A DNA stretch of 64,000 nucleotides from NCBI GenBank assembly GCA_009379925.1, contig WHSU01000001.1, positions 62,001 to 126,000 of the forward strand, in the 5' to 3' direction. Origin of the DNA: Dehalococcoidia bacterium (GTDB lineage: Bacteria; Chloroflexota; Dehalococcoidia; UBA2979). Positions 8,060 through 16,411 of the stretch are shown one piece after another. Both the position numbers and the translations under genes were made by a program. Below the pieces are notes generated by a model that saw only the letters and a program-made list of their open reading frames with translations, had not been told where the DNA came from and made no database searches. Within the stretch, counting starts at the first letter, position 1; each line of letters begins with the position of its first letter.

Positions 8060-8961
8060 AGTTCAGTGCGTGGCCGAACCTGTCGTGGGCGTGGGGCGAC
8101 ATCGTCGAGCTGTGCCAGCACCTCGAGCGGTCGGGGTGGGACGGGCTGTGGGTGGCCGACCACTTCATGCCGAACCAGGCAGACAACACCGGCCCCACCG
8201 GCGAGGGCTGGACGGCCCTCTCCGCCATCGCCGCGCTGGTGCCGCGTGTCCGCCTCGGCACGCTGGTCACCGGCAACACCTACCGGCACCCCGCCGTGCT
8301 GGCGAAGATGGCCGCGCAGGTGGACATCATCAGCGGGGGGCGGCTGGTGATGGGCCTCGGCGCCGGGTGGCAGGAGAACGAGCACGAGGCGTACGGCATC
8401 CCATTCCACACCGTCGGTGGGCGCCTGCGACGCATGGAGGAGGCTGCGCAGATCCTGCGCAGCCTCTTCGAGCAGGAGCACACGACCTTCGAGGGCAAGT
8501 ATTACACACTGAAGGACGCCCCGCTGGCGCCGAAGCCGGTGCAGCGCCCTCGACCACCGCTGCTGATCGGCGGCGGCGGCGAGAAGGTCACGATGCGCAT
8601 CACGGCGCAGTACGCCGACGAGTGGAACACGTGGGGCCTGCCCGACCACCTGAAGCGCAAGAACGAGGTGCTGGACCAGCACTGCGAGGACATCGGCCGA
8701 GACCCGAAGGAGATCCGGCGTTCGGCGAACGCCCTACTCGTGCTCAGCGACGACCCGGAGACGCTGTCTCGCGCTAGGGAGCGGGGTGGCGGCCGCACCA
8801 TCGCGGGCACGGTCCCCGAGGTACGTGAGGTGGTGCAGCAGTACGTGGACGCCGGAGTCGACGAGTTGATCGTCCCGAACTTCAACCTGCGCAACCTGGA
8901 GGGTGCCAAGGCGACGTACGACCTCTTCCAAGCAGAGGTCGCGCCGCACTTCCGCGACTGA
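8056..8961 (+). CDS. LLM class (F420-type) flavin/deazaflavin oxidoreductase
   Basis: A 301-residue luciferase-like monooxygenase-fold protein. Recognisable blocks are LERSGWDGLWVADHFMPN, the VRLGTLVTGNTYRHPAVLAKMAAQ strand-helix unit, and GRLVMGLGAGWQENEHEAYGI. The spacing fits the F420-dependent TIGR03560-like subgroup, but cofactor choice (F420 or FMN) cannot be proved from sequence. The ATG has GGGGAG upstream and overlaps the stop of the decayed GIY-YIG gene. Substrate unknown. Confidence 0.87.
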   Translation: MKFSAWPNLSWAWGDIVELCQHLERSGWDGLWVADHFMPNQADNTGPTGEGWTALSAIAALVPRVRLGTLVTGNTYRHPAVLAKMAAQVDIISGGRLVMGLGAGWQENEHEAYGIPFHTVGGRLRRMEEAAQILRSLFEQEHTTFEGKYYTLKDAPLAPKPVQRPRPPLLIGGGGEKVTMRITAQYADEWNTWGLPDHLKRKNEVLDQHCEDIGRDPKEIRRSANALLVLSDDPETLSRARERGGGRTIAGTVPEVREVVQQYVDAGVDELIVPNFNLRNLEGAKATYDLFQAEVAPHFRD

Positions 8962-8968
8962 CCCGACG

Positions 8969-9496
8969 CTAGTCGTCGAGGAACGCCCAGCGATCGTCGC
9001 CTGACATCAACGAGCGGATGTGGTTCACCTCGCCGGCGTGGTAGATGTCGTGCTCGATCATGATGCGCACAAGGTCTCGGGTCGGGAGTCGCTCTCCCCA
9101 CGGAGCGGTTCGCTCCGCGCCGAGGTCGGCGTCGGACAGCTCAGCGACCGAGCCGCGGAGGCGACGGTGGCCCTCGCCGAGCCACGCCATGACCTGGTTG
9201 CGAGTCGGACTGCCACCGAGCGTCCTCGCAAAGCCATCCCACGTCAGCGCCCGTCGGCCGAAACCGTGGTCCTGGTACATGTACTTGCACTCGCCGACGT
9301 GCCGCACGATGTCCTCGATGCTCCGTGGGCCGACCGGGCGGTCTGCTCGCTCCGGGTCGAACTCCAGCCAGCGCTCGGGGACCGTGGCCCATGCCACGTC
9401 GTCGACCGCCTTGAGGTTCGTCAACAGCGAGTGCTCGCTGGCCTCGAACGCCTCGTCGAGGAGCCAGAGCAACGTCTCAACCGCGGCGCGTGTCAT
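8969..9496 (-). CDS. DinB family protein
   Basis: A 175-residue four-helix-bundle protein of the DinB/YfiT superfamily. The metal-binding histidines are in VRHVGECKYMY and in MIEHDIYHAGEVNHIR near the C-terminus. Such proteins are often thiol-dependent S-transferases (bacillithiol or mycothiol) or are uncharacterised. MTRAAVE at 9496 is chosen as start; an upstream in-frame extension to 9535 is basic and unlike the family. It converges on the LLM gene with a 7-base gap. Confidence 0.82.
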   Translation of the reverse strand: MTRAAVETLLWLLDEAFEASEHSLLTNLKAVDDVAWATVPERWLEFDPERADRPVGPRSIEDIVRHVGECKYMYQDHGFGRRALTWDGFARTLGGSPTRNQVMAWLGEGHRRLRGSVAELSDADLGAERTAPWGERLPTRDLVRIMIEHDIYHAGEVNHIRSLMSGDDRWAFLDD

Positions 9497-9543
9497 AGCG
9501 CGCGGGACTTTACTACGGCGCCCTCGGGTACGCATCGCGGGTG

Positions 9544-9549
9544 TAGAAT
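9544..9549 (+). promoter_or_regulatory. Candidate -10 box for the SRPBCC gene
   Basis: TAGAAT lies about 60 bases before the GTG at 9610 in the divergent gap between the DinB gene and the SRPBCC gene. No convincing -35 box is present. Confidence 0.3.
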
Positions 9550-9609
9550 CGCGGCCCGTCTGATCCGGTGCCCCACCTACCGCGTATCCACGGCGAGCGG
9601 GAGTACATC

Positions 9610-10035
9610 GTGAAGTCGTACGACGCGGAGGCGACGATCGCCGCGAGTCCGGAGCGCGTGTGAACCGTGCTGACCGACAGCGCGCGCTACACCGAGTGGG
9701 ACTCGGGCATCGAACGCGTGGAGGGGAGCATCGGCCCGGGCGAAACCATCAAGGTGTACTCGCAGGTCAATGCGGGACGCGCGTTCCCCGTGAAGGTGAC
9801 CGAACTCACCCCGAACCAGCGCATGACGTGGCGCGGCGGCATGCCCTTCGGGGTCTTCAAGGGCGTCCGCACCTTCGCGCTGGCGCCCGCAACGGACGGC
9901 CAGACGAGGTTCACCATGCGCGAGGAGTTCACGGGGCCGCTACTCCCGATGATCTGGCGGTCGATGCCTGACCTCGGGCCGTCATTCCAGCAGTTCGCCT
10001 CCGGCCTCAAGGCACGCGCCGAGAGCACTTCCTGA
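9610..10035 (+). pseudogene. SRPBCC family gene interrupted by an in-frame TGA
   Basis: From a GTG with GGGAG 7 bases upstream the frame reads VKSYDAEATIAASPERV, then TGA at 9661-9663, then TVLTDSARYTEWDSGIERVEG through to the normal C-terminus. In this START/Bet v1-like family the interrupted position is normally Trp (ERVW), so a single TGG to TGA change explains it. The remaining 123 codons are intact and conserved, so the lesion is recent, a sequencing error, or read through. A truncated product from a start inside TVLTD would lack the first beta strand. Lipid or small-hydrophobe binding is the family role. Confidence 0.75.
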
Positions 10036-10045
10036 GCCGCGGCGT

Positions 10046-10534
10046 TCACCCGTCGCCGAAACGCCTCCACAGCTCGCAGTCCCACTCGACGCGGATGGCG
10101 GGGCCCGCGATGAACTGCATGCGCGGGCCGCTGCCGAGCGTGGTCGACCAGTCGCAGACCCAGATGCCCATGTGCTCCGGCCGGTGCGGGGTGGCCTGGC
10201 GGTGGGCGATCACGCGGTCCTCGCGCAGCCGCCGGTACGTCGTCTTCTGTCCGTCCACGAAAGGGCAGGCAAAGAACGCGTAGCGCGCGCACTCGAGGTG
10301 CATCGGGCCGTCCCGGAACATCCCGGTGTTCATCGAGACGACCCCGCCGACGAACCCCACCTCTCGCCGCAAGCGCTCGCCGCAGAGGTGGCACAGGCCT
10401 CGACGCACGTGCTCGGCCACCTTGTCGTGGTCCGGCGTCGTGAAGTCCGGGACGCCATCCTCCACTACAAGCGTCGAGGGCACGGGAAGCCCTCGGAAGT
10501 GCGGCAGGCGCTGGATGCGCTTGGGCTCACGCAC
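10046..10534 (-). CDS. Conserved hypothetical protein with CxxC...C zinc site
   Basis: About 162 residues. A LCHLCGE pair, a HLECARY block and a downstream ACPF motif suggest a structural zinc or cluster site. The pattern resembles a widespread uncharacterised family with WVCG, SHKECAE and CPFL motifs; its function is unknown to me. The GTG at 10534 overlaps the upstream kinase-like gene by 8 bases; a TTG at 10561 is a weaker alternative. It is the last gene of the coupled minus-strand operon that starts with the M20 peptidase. Confidence 0.6.
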   Translation of the reverse strand: MREPKRIQRLPHFRGLPVPSTLVVEDGVPDFTTPDHDKVAEHVRRGLCHLCGERLRREVGFVGGVVSMNTGMFRDGPMHLECARYAFFACPFVDGQKTTYRRLREDRVIAHRQATPHRPEHMGIWVCDWSTTLGSGPRMQFIAGPAIRVEWDCELWRRFGDG

Positions 10535-11093
10535 GAGCGCCGCCCCCGCACGTCGCGTCAAGCCACCGGCGGACCTCCGTGCGGCTCCGCAACCGTGTGA
10601 GCCTACGAGTGCAGGGCTGGCGGGCGAGCGCTTCGTACTCCCGTTGGAGGCGCGAATGCATGCGCCAGGCCCAGCCGATGCTGAACTCCCGTGAGAACAC
10701 CATTCGCCACGTCTCGATGTTGCCGTTCCAGAGCGGCTGTCGCCGCATTACTCGGCGGAGCGTGCGCTGCGTGACCGACCACATGACCTGCCACCTCGGC
10801 AGATCGAGCCACACGACGGCGTCGCATCGGTTCAGGACCAACTGCTCCTCGGGCCGGGTCGCGCGCAGGTGCCCGTCGTACGTCCACCCACCTTGGCGTG
10901 TCGCCTGGTCGAACGCCGCCAGTCGTTCGGATCGCGGGAGGGGTGTCCAGTCGGGACCCCATACCAACGCGTCGCGGTCGATGCACCGAAGCCCGAGGCA
11001 GTCCGCAAGCGACCGCGCGACGTGGCTCTTGCCTGATCCTGCGTTACCGACGACGCAGATGTGCGTGCCGGGGAAGGCCGGCGCCGCGGTCAC
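10527..11093 (-). CDS. P-loop NTPase, adenylate-kinase-like (topology modulation type)
   Basis: A 188-residue protein with Walker A GNAGSGKS near the N-terminus, then RDALVWGPDW and CDAVVWLDLP, as in the small kinase-like family often annotated topology modulation protein or adenylate kinase-related. The C-terminal half is rich in Arg and Trp. The GTG start overlaps the upstream stop as GTGA (11090-11093), implying translational coupling. Real phosphoryl acceptor unknown. Confidence 0.75.
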   Translation of the reverse strand: MTAAPAFPGTHICVVGNAGSGKSHVARSLADCLGLRCIDRDALVWGPDWTPLPRSERLAAFDQATRQGGWTYDGHLRATRPEEQLVLNRCDAVVWLDLPRWQVMWSVTQRTLRRVMRRQPLWNGNIETWRMVFSREFSIGWAWRMHSRLQREYEALARQPCTRRLTRLRSRTEVRRWLDATCGGGARA

Positions 11094-11617
11094 TCCGGCC
11101 TCGACTCCCGCTCGGCGCGGGTCAGGTGCTGCCGGTCGAGCAGCAGTGGCTCGCGCAGCAAACGCATGGTGAAGCCGACCGCGCCGAAGCGAATGAGACC
11201 GCCCGACGGATCGTTGAGGGCGATCCGCCACGCGTAGTACGTGCGGTCGAGGTACACGCGCTGGTCCTCCACCGGCGCCCGCTCGACGCCGTCCACCATC
11301 AACGCCGAAAGCGCGACCTGCATGCCCTCGGTCCTCGACGGGAGGTCGACCGAGAGGTCGGTCACACCGTGGAAGACGAGTTCAGCGGGCGCCACGCGGA
11401 AGCGGATGCCGTGGCCGTCGTCACCGTCCGGGGCGCGGACCCATTCGACGATGTGGTCGAGGTCGAGCACCAGGTCGCTGGTCCAGTCGCCCGCCTCGGG
11501 GTCACCGACGCGCAGACGCAGCCCGTACACGCTGTCGTCGTGCCAGCTCAGCGTCTCGAAGTCCCGCTCGTCGTACTCCCTGCGGTGCTGCATCGAGGTC
11601 TCGCCGGCCTCAGTCAC
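11090..11617 (-). CDS. Conserved protein of unknown function
   Basis: A 175-residue soluble protein with no signal or membrane segment. A recognisable block runs from LSWHDDSVYGLRLR through LVLDLDHIVEW to VFHGVTDLSVDL, a pattern I associate with uncharacterised beta-rich proteins. The GTG at 11617 overlaps the M20 peptidase stop as GTGA; the ATG at 11593 is an alternative start. Coupling to the peptidase and the P-loop gene is the only functional clue. Confidence 0.65.
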   Translation of the reverse strand: MTEAGETSMQHRREYDERDFETLSWHDDSVYGLRLRVGDPEAGDWTSDLVLDLDHIVEWVRAPDGDDGHGIRFRVAPAELVFHGVTDLSVDLPSRTEGMQVALSALMVDGVERAPVEDQRVYLDRTYYAWRIALNDPSGGLIRFGAVGFTMRLLREPLLLDRQHLTRAERESRPE

Positions 11618-12918
11618 GCGCAGAACCTCCGGACGACTTCGTACATCAGTTCCACGCCCATGTTCAGGTTCTCCACCGATAGGAACTCGTTGTTCGCGTG
11701 GAACCCGTCGCGCTCCTCCTGGCTAAGCAAGCACGGGATGAAGCCGTAGGCGTGGACGCCCAGAGGGCGCAGGAAGCGGCTGTCCGTCCCTACCGTCGAG
11801 GTGCTCGGCACGACCACGGCGTCCTCAAACGCCTCCTTCACCACCGCCTCGAGGAGCGCATATAGCTCCGTATCTGTCGACGAGACGGCCGGCGCCGGGT
11901 TCTCGTGCTGGAGGCGCGCCTCGACGCCCGTGCCGTCTAGCACCTCGCGGACCTGGCGGAGCCAGTCGTGGTGGTCCTGGCCGGGGAGCAGACGGCAGTC
12001 GACGATGGCCTCGCTCCGGGCGGGGATCACGTTGTTCTTGTAGCCGCTGTTGATGACCGTGACATTGAGGGTGTTCTGGAAGGCCGCCTGCGTGTCCGGG
12101 CTCGACCGCACCGCTGCCTCGAGCGCCGGGCCGTCGAGGGAGTCGAGCAGCCCCGCGTCGCGCAGCCGCACGAGGACGTCGCGCGTCCCCTCGGTGACGG
12201 CGATGCCGCGATCCCAGCGCGCCAGCTTCACAATCGCCTCGGCGAGGCGGACGGCCGAGTTGTCGTCGTGCGGGCGGCTCGCGTGGCCGGGTGTACCGAC
12301 GGCGGTGAGGACGATCGGCGCCATGCGCTTCTCGGTGATGGCGATGTTGAACAGCCGCGCCGCTCGGCCGGCGAACTCCGGCTGGCCCCCGCCACCCTCG
12401 TTCAGCTGGTACTCGACGTCGAGCACGTCCGGGCGGTGCTCCACCAGCCACACCATGCCGGCGTCGGAGCCCTGCTCCTCGTCCGGCACGGCGCAGAACA
12501 TGAGGTCACGCCGCAGCCGAAGCCGCTGCCGCTTCGCGAGGAGCACCGCAAGCAGCTGCATCACGGCGCAGCCCTTCATGTCGACGGCTCCACGGCCATA
12601 GATGCGGCCGTCGCGCACGACGCCCTCGAAGGGTGGGACGTCCCAGTACTCTGCCTCCACCGGGACGACATCGGTGTGGTTCGCGAGCATCAGCGGGCGC
12701 TTGCTGCCGTCGCCCGGGACCCGCGCCACCAGCACCTCGCGGCCCGGCTCCGTTTCGATGTACTCGCAGGCGATGCCCTCCGCCTCGAGCAGACCGCCGA
12801 GGAAGCGGGCAGCCGGCGCCTCGTTGCCGGGAGGATTCGAGGTGTCGATGCGGAGGTAGCGGAGGAGGATGTCCAGCCCCTCGGCATGCACGGCCGGCCA
12901 GTCGATCGCTCCCGGCAT
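11614..12918 (-). CDS. M20 family metallopeptidase / deacylase
   Basis: A 434-residue di-zinc hydrolase of the ArgE/DapE/CPG2 group. Zinc ligands are H in ANHTDVVP, D in GAVDMKG, E in PDEEQG, E in QLNEGGG and H in DGFHANNE; the dimerisation domain lies between. It would cleave an acyl-amino acid or short peptide in the cytoplasm. ATG 12918 is preferred (GAGGGG 5 bases upstream) over ATG 12957, which sits on a TAGGTA -10-like box. First gene of a four-gene operon with GTGA overlaps. Confidence 0.9.
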   Translation of the reverse strand: MPGAIDWPAVHAEGLDILLRYLRIDTSNPPGNEAPAARFLGGLLEAEGIACEYIETEPGREVLVARVPGDGSKRPLMLANHTDVVPVEAEYWDVPPFEGVVRDGRIYGRGAVDMKGCAVMQLLAVLLAKRQRLRLRRDLMFCAVPDEEQGSDAGMVWLVEHRPDVLDVEYQLNEGGGGQPEFAGRAARLFNIAITEKRMAPIVLTAVGTPGHASRPHDDNSAVRLAEAIVKLARWDRGIAVTEGTRDVLVRLRDAGLLDSLDGPALEAAVRSSPDTQAAFQNTLNVTVINSGYKNNVIPARSEAIVDCRLLPGQDHHDWLRQVREVLDGTGVEARLQHENPAPAVSSTDTELYALLEAVVKEAFEDAVVVPSTSTVGTDSRFLRPLGVHAYGFIPCLLSQEERDGFHANNEFLSVENLNMGVELMYEVVRRFCA

Positions 12919-12973
12919 CGGTCCCCCTCGCGCGCTCGGTGGTGGCTCGCGCGCCATGATACCTAGCGTTCGG

Positions 12974-12979
12974 TAGGAT
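12974..12979 (+). promoter_or_regulatory. Candidate -10 box for the GNAT gene
   Basis: TAGGAT lies 29 bases before the ATG at 13009 in a short divergent gap, and the gene has its own ribosome site (GGAAGAAG). The same hexamer appears before the Tat lipoprotein gene. Confidence 0.4.
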
Positions 12980-13008
12980 GCGGGCGAGGGAGTAGGAAGA
13001 AGACTCGG

Positions 13009-13689
13009 ATGCCCTACTTCGTGGCGCGACGCAACGATAGCGGTCCAGGGGCCGGCCGCCGCAGCGATATGACCGGCATGGTGGGGGCGCGTGGCTATGA
13101 CACGCTGGAAGAGGCCGAACGCGAACTCCGGGCAGCACGTGCCCGGCAGCCAGAAGCCGACTACCAGGTCATCGAGGCGGACAGCCCTGCTGAGGCGTTG
13201 ATGCGGGCCATGACACCAGGTGGCGCGCTACGGGTTGTCGTCGGGACGATCGACTCACGACAGGAGATGGACTACGCGCTCTCCGTCCGCCGCCGGGTCT
13301 TCGTCGAGGAACAGGGCGTCTCCGAAGACGAGGAGATCGACGAGCACGACGGCGACCCTGCCGCGGTGACGACGGCGGTGCATGTCCTCGGGCGGCTCGA
13401 AAGCACACAGATGCCCGTTGCGACCGCCCGCCTGCTCCTCGATCACCCGCCCGGCGAGTACCCGCACATCGGGCGCGTCGCCGTGCTGCGGGAGTTCCGA
13501 GGCCTCGGCTACGGTCGCGCGGTGATGGAGGCGCTGCACGAGGAGGCGCGACGCCGCGGCATCGAGGGGATCACCCTCGCGGCGCAGTTACACGCGCTGC
13601 CGTTCTACGAGCATCTCGGTTATGTCGCGCACGGTGACGCGTTCCTCGATGCGCGCATCGAACATCGACGGATGGACCTGCGGCTGTAG
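13009..13689 (+). CDS. GNAT acetyltransferase (ElaA-like) with extra N-terminal domain
   Basis: 226 residues. Residues about 75-226 form a GNAT domain of the ElaA type (RRRVFVEEQGVSEDEEIDEHD, acetyl-CoA loop VLREFRGLGYGRAVM, C-terminal FYEHLGYVAHGDAFLD). Residues 1-72 are an additional polar segment beginning MPYFVARRN that is absent from ordinary ElaA proteins. Substrate unknown. The ATG is preceded by GGAAGAAG. It diverges from the M20 operon. Confidence 0.8.
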   Translation: MPYFVARRNDSGPGAGRRSDMTGMVGARGYDTLEEAERELRAARARQPEADYQVIEADSPAEALMRAMTPGGALRVVVGTIDSRQEMDYALSVRRRVFVEEQGVSEDEEIDEHDGDPAAVTTAVHVLGRLESTQMPVATARLLLDHPPGEYPHIGRVAVLREFRGLGYGRAVMEALHEEARRRGIEGITLAAQLHALPFYEHLGYVAHGDAFLDARIEHRRMDLRL

Positions 13690-13745
13690 TTTGGCGTGGC
13701 TGGCCGTTCGAGCCTAATCGAAGCGTTTTGAGGTGCGCCGCGGCG

Positions 13746-14534
13746 CTACCCGGCGCCCTCGTGCTGGTGGCGGTGCGCGCTGAGCGGCTCCAGGCCGTGC
13801 GCGACCAGCAGGTCGGCGTCCTCGAGGATGTCTGCCGTCGCGCCGTCGGCCACCACGCGCCCCTCGTCCAGGACGACCGTGCGCGGGAGCAGGTCGCGCG
13901 CCAGCGCGAGGTCGTGCGTCGAGATCAGCATCGTCTGCGGGAGCGACTGCAGCAGGTCGATCAGCTCGCGCCGCGCCACCGGTGAGAGGCTGGCCGAGGG
14001 CTCGTCGAGCGCCAGGATCGGCGTGCCCATCGAGAGCACGGTCGCGATGGCGACCCGCTTCTTCTGGCCCAGGCTCAGCCGGTGCGGCACGCGATCCTCG
14101 AAGCCCTGCATCCCCACCTGCTCGAGGGCGACACGCGTGCGTTCCAGCACCTCTTCGCGCGGCAGCCCCATGTGCAGGGGCCCGTAGGCCACGTCGTCCA
14201 GGACCGTGGGCGAGAAGAGCTGGTCGTCCGGATTCGAGAACAGCAGGCCCACCTTCGCGCGGATCAGGCGCAGGTTCGCCTCGGTCAGCCGTTCGGCGAA
14301 GATGCGCACCTCGCCCTGCCCGCGGAAGACACCGTTGAGGTGCAACAGCAGCGTCGACTTGCCTGCGCCGTTGGGCCCGAGGAGCGCGACCTTCTCGCCC
14401 GGCTCCACCCGCAGGTCGATGCCGCGCAGCGCGGGCATGCCATCCGGGTAAGCGAAGCTCAGGCCCACCAGCTCCACAGCAGACGCCGTGGCATTGTGCG
14501 TCTCGATGCGCGGCGTCTCGTCGAGGCGGGTCAT
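13746..14534 (-). CDS. cbiO: Cobalt/nickel ECF transporter ATPase CbiO
   Basis: A 262-residue ABC ATPase: Walker A LLGPNGAGKST, signature LSLGQKKRVAIA, Walker B ILALDEPSASLSP and switch His in ISTHD. It powers metal uptake with CbiQ, CbiM and CbiN. The ATG at 14534 overlaps the cbiQ stop as ATGA and is preferred over GTG 14543. Last gene of the fur-cbiMNQO set. Confidence 0.92.
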   Translation of the reverse strand: MTRLDETPRIETHNATASAVELVGLSFAYPDGMPALRGIDLRVEPGEKVALLGPNGAGKSTLLLHLNGVFRGQGEVRIFAERLTEANLRLIRAKVGLLFSNPDDQLFSPTVLDDVAYGPLHMGLPREEVLERTRVALEQVGMQGFEDRVPHRLSLGQKKRVAIATVLSMGTPILALDEPSASLSPVARRELIDLLQSLPQTMLISTHDLALARDLLPRTVVLDEGRVVADGATADILEDADLLVAHGLEPLSAHRHQHEGAG

Positions 14535-15331
14535 GTCAGCCACCCGTGCGCCAGCGCCTGCACCGCGAAGGCATAGCCAACGAGCAGTGCGGCGGCGACC
14601 GCCTCGGGCGGGCGCAGCGAGGGCTGGTCGAGGAAGCGCGGCTCGCCGGCGAAGCCGCGGGACTGCATCGCGGCGTAGACGCGCTCGCTGCGCTCGAGGC
14701 TACGCACGAAGAGCGAGCCCACCATGTGTCCGAGCACCGAGGCGCGCCAGCGGATGCTGCCGCCGCTGCGGTAGCCGGGCAGCGCCGCGCTGCGGCTGTC
14801 CCGTGCACGCATCATGCGCGTCGCCTCGTCACCGATGACGTAGAAGTAGCGGTAGGTGAACGAGACCGTCGCCACGAGGAGGCGCGGCACGCCGAGCGAG
14901 CGCAGGCCGCGCAACAACTCGACGATCGGGGTCGTTGCGGTCAGCAGCACCGCCGCCAGCACCGCGATCCACGAGCGCGCCATGATCGTGGCCACCGCCT
15001 CGATACCCTCGCGGCTGCCGGTCCAGCCGGTGAGAGGGACCGTGAACAGCGTCTCGCCGGGCCGCGTGAAGATCAGCGGCAGCGCCACCGCGACGAAAGG
15101 CAGCGCCAGGAACGAGCGGCGCACCACGAACATCGGCGTGAGGTGCGCGGCGAAGGTCACGATGACCAGCGGCACGGCGGAGAGCGCGAGCGCCAGCCAC
15201 GCCCCTTCCGCCGTGAACGTCACCGCGATGATGAAGCCGAAGGCGCCCAGCAGCTTCGCTCGCGCGTCGGCGACGTGGACGGGGCTGGAACGCGCCTCGT
15301 ATCGCTCGGTGATGAACGCGATCGCCGACAT
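14531..15331 (-). CDS. cbiQ: Cobalt/nickel ECF transporter transmembrane protein CbiQ
   Basis: A 266-residue integral membrane T component with about five membrane segments and the cytoplasmic coupling motif region ARDSRSA preceding the ERSERVYAAMQSRGF helix, typical of EcfT/CbiQ. The start MSAIAFITERYEA has GAGG 7 bases upstream. It couples the CbiO ATPase to the CbiM substrate-binding component. Confidence 0.9.
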   Translation of the reverse strand: MSAIAFITERYEARSSPVHVADARAKLLGAFGFIIAVTFTAEGAWLALALSAVPLVIVTFAAHLTPMFVVRRSFLALPFVAVALPLIFTRPGETLFTVPLTGWTGSREGIEAVATIMARSWIAVLAAVLLTATTPIVELLRGLRSLGVPRLLVATVSFTYRYFYVIGDEATRMMRARDSRSAALPGYRSGGSIRWRASVLGHMVGSLFVRSLERSERVYAAMQSRGFAGEPRFLDQPSLRPPEAVAAALLVGYAFAVQALAHGWLT

Positions 15332-15360
15332 CGAAGTCCTCGTTGCGCGGGATCGCGCCG

Positions 15361-15708
15361 CTAGACCCGCGCGCCGGGCCTCTGCGGGTCGGTGGGACTG
15401 CCCGTGGCGCCCTCGCGGCCGGCGCGACGCCGGCGGAGCAGCCACCCGGCGCCGAACGTGAGCCCGCCGAGTACGAGCACCCCGACGATCCCGGCAAGGA
15501 CGGTGCTCACCGCCTCGTTGTCCACGCCGGGGATCGTGTAGTCCTGGAGGATCTCGTAGCCCGGGTCCTCGGCCTGCTCGATGAACGCCTTGTCTTCGGC
15601 GACACGCTCGAGGCCGTCCGGGTCACCCGAGGCGAGGGGCGACAGCAGGGCCACGGCGATCGCGATGGCGATGCCGCCGGCCAGCAGACTCATGTTGCGT
15701 CGTGACAT
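15361..15708 (-). CDS. cbiN: CbiN-like PDGLE domain protein
   Basis: A 115-residue protein with an N-terminal membrane segment, the PDGLERVAEDK motif that names the PDGLE domain, a second membrane segment near residues 70-92 and a basic Arg-rich tail. It fits the accessory CbiN/NikN component that supports metal loading of CbiM. It starts 4 bases after cbiM ends. Confidence 0.85.
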   Translation of the reverse strand: MSRRNMSLLAGGIAIAIAVALLSPLASGDPDGLERVAEDKAFIEQAEDPGYEILQDYTIPGVDNEAVSTVLAGIVGVLVLGGLTFGAGWLLRRRRAGREGATGSPTDPQRPGARV

Positions 15709-15712
15709 CCCG

Positions 15713-16411
15713 CTACCCCTCCGCGACGACCGGCTGGTTGACGAGGTCGGGCCGCGTCGCCACCACGAAGGCGAGCGCGGCCGCCGTGATCAGGCCCTCG
15801 CCGACCCCAATCAGGGCGTGCACGCCAACCATCGCCGGCAACGCCACATCGAGCGGTGACGTGTCGGACAGTGCGAGCTGGAACGTGGTGGCCAGCGCCG
15901 CCACCTCTACCGAGATCCATGCGGCGGCAAAGGCGCCGACCAGGCGCACCGCGGACCCCATGCCCTCGAAGGTAAGGACTGCGCGGTACACGCCCCAGCC
16001 GACCAGGGCCGTCAGGATGCCCATGTTGAGGATGTTCAGGCCCATGACCGCGATGCCGCCGTCCTGGAATAGCACGGCCTGCAGGCCGACGACCGCGGTC
16101 ATCACAATGATCGCCGCCCACGGCCCGAGCAAGATCGCCGCCAGCGCGCCGCCCAGCATGTGGCCGGACGTCCCGCCCGCGACGGGGAAGTTCATCATCT
16201 GTGCCGCGAAGATGAAGGCGGCCATCACCCCCATCAACGGCACCGCGCGGTCGCTCAGGGTGCGGTCGGCCATGCGCACCGCGACGGCCAGCACCGCCAC
16301 GGTGATCACCCAGCCGACGGCCGCCACGGGACCGCTCATGAAGCCGTCCGGAATGTGCAGCGCCGGCCCCTCGACGGCCTCAAGCACCGGGACCGGTTGG
16401 ATGGCCAGCAT
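15713..16411 (-). CDS. cbiM: Cobalt/nickel ECF transporter substrate-binding protein CbiM
   Basis: A 232-residue membrane protein with seven hydrophobic segments. The metal-binding HIPDGFMSG motif, MNFPVAGGTSGHMLGG and GVHALIGVGEG are diagnostic. In characterised NikM/CbiM the N-terminus is MHIPDG and His2 binds metal; here 17 residues precede the His, so the mature end may be produced by processing or coordination may differ. ATG 16411 overlaps the Fur stop as ATGA, with GAGGGG upstream. Cobalt versus nickel cannot be decided; no cobalamin genes are nearby. Confidence 0.92.
   Translation of the reverse strand: MLAIQPVPVLEAVEGPALHIPDGFMSGPVAAVGWVITVAVLAVAVRMADRTLSDRAVPLMGVMAAFIFAAQMMNFPVAGGTSGHMLGGALAAILLGPWAAIIVMTAVVGLQAVLFQDGGIAVMGLNILNMGILTALVGWGVYRAVLTFEGMGSAVRLVGAFAAAWISVEVAALATTFQLALSDTSPLDVALPAMVGVHALIGVGEGLITAAALAFVVATRPDLVNQPVVAEG

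Noticed and set aside
9661-9663. TGA read as Trp or selenocysteine
   Set aside because: No selenocysteine-type stem-loop is evident after the codon, and every other gene uses TGA as a stop and TGG for Trp.
15361-15708. Possible truncated or frame-shifted CbiN
   Set aside because: The 115-residue PDGLE protein is full length for its family, with both membrane segments.
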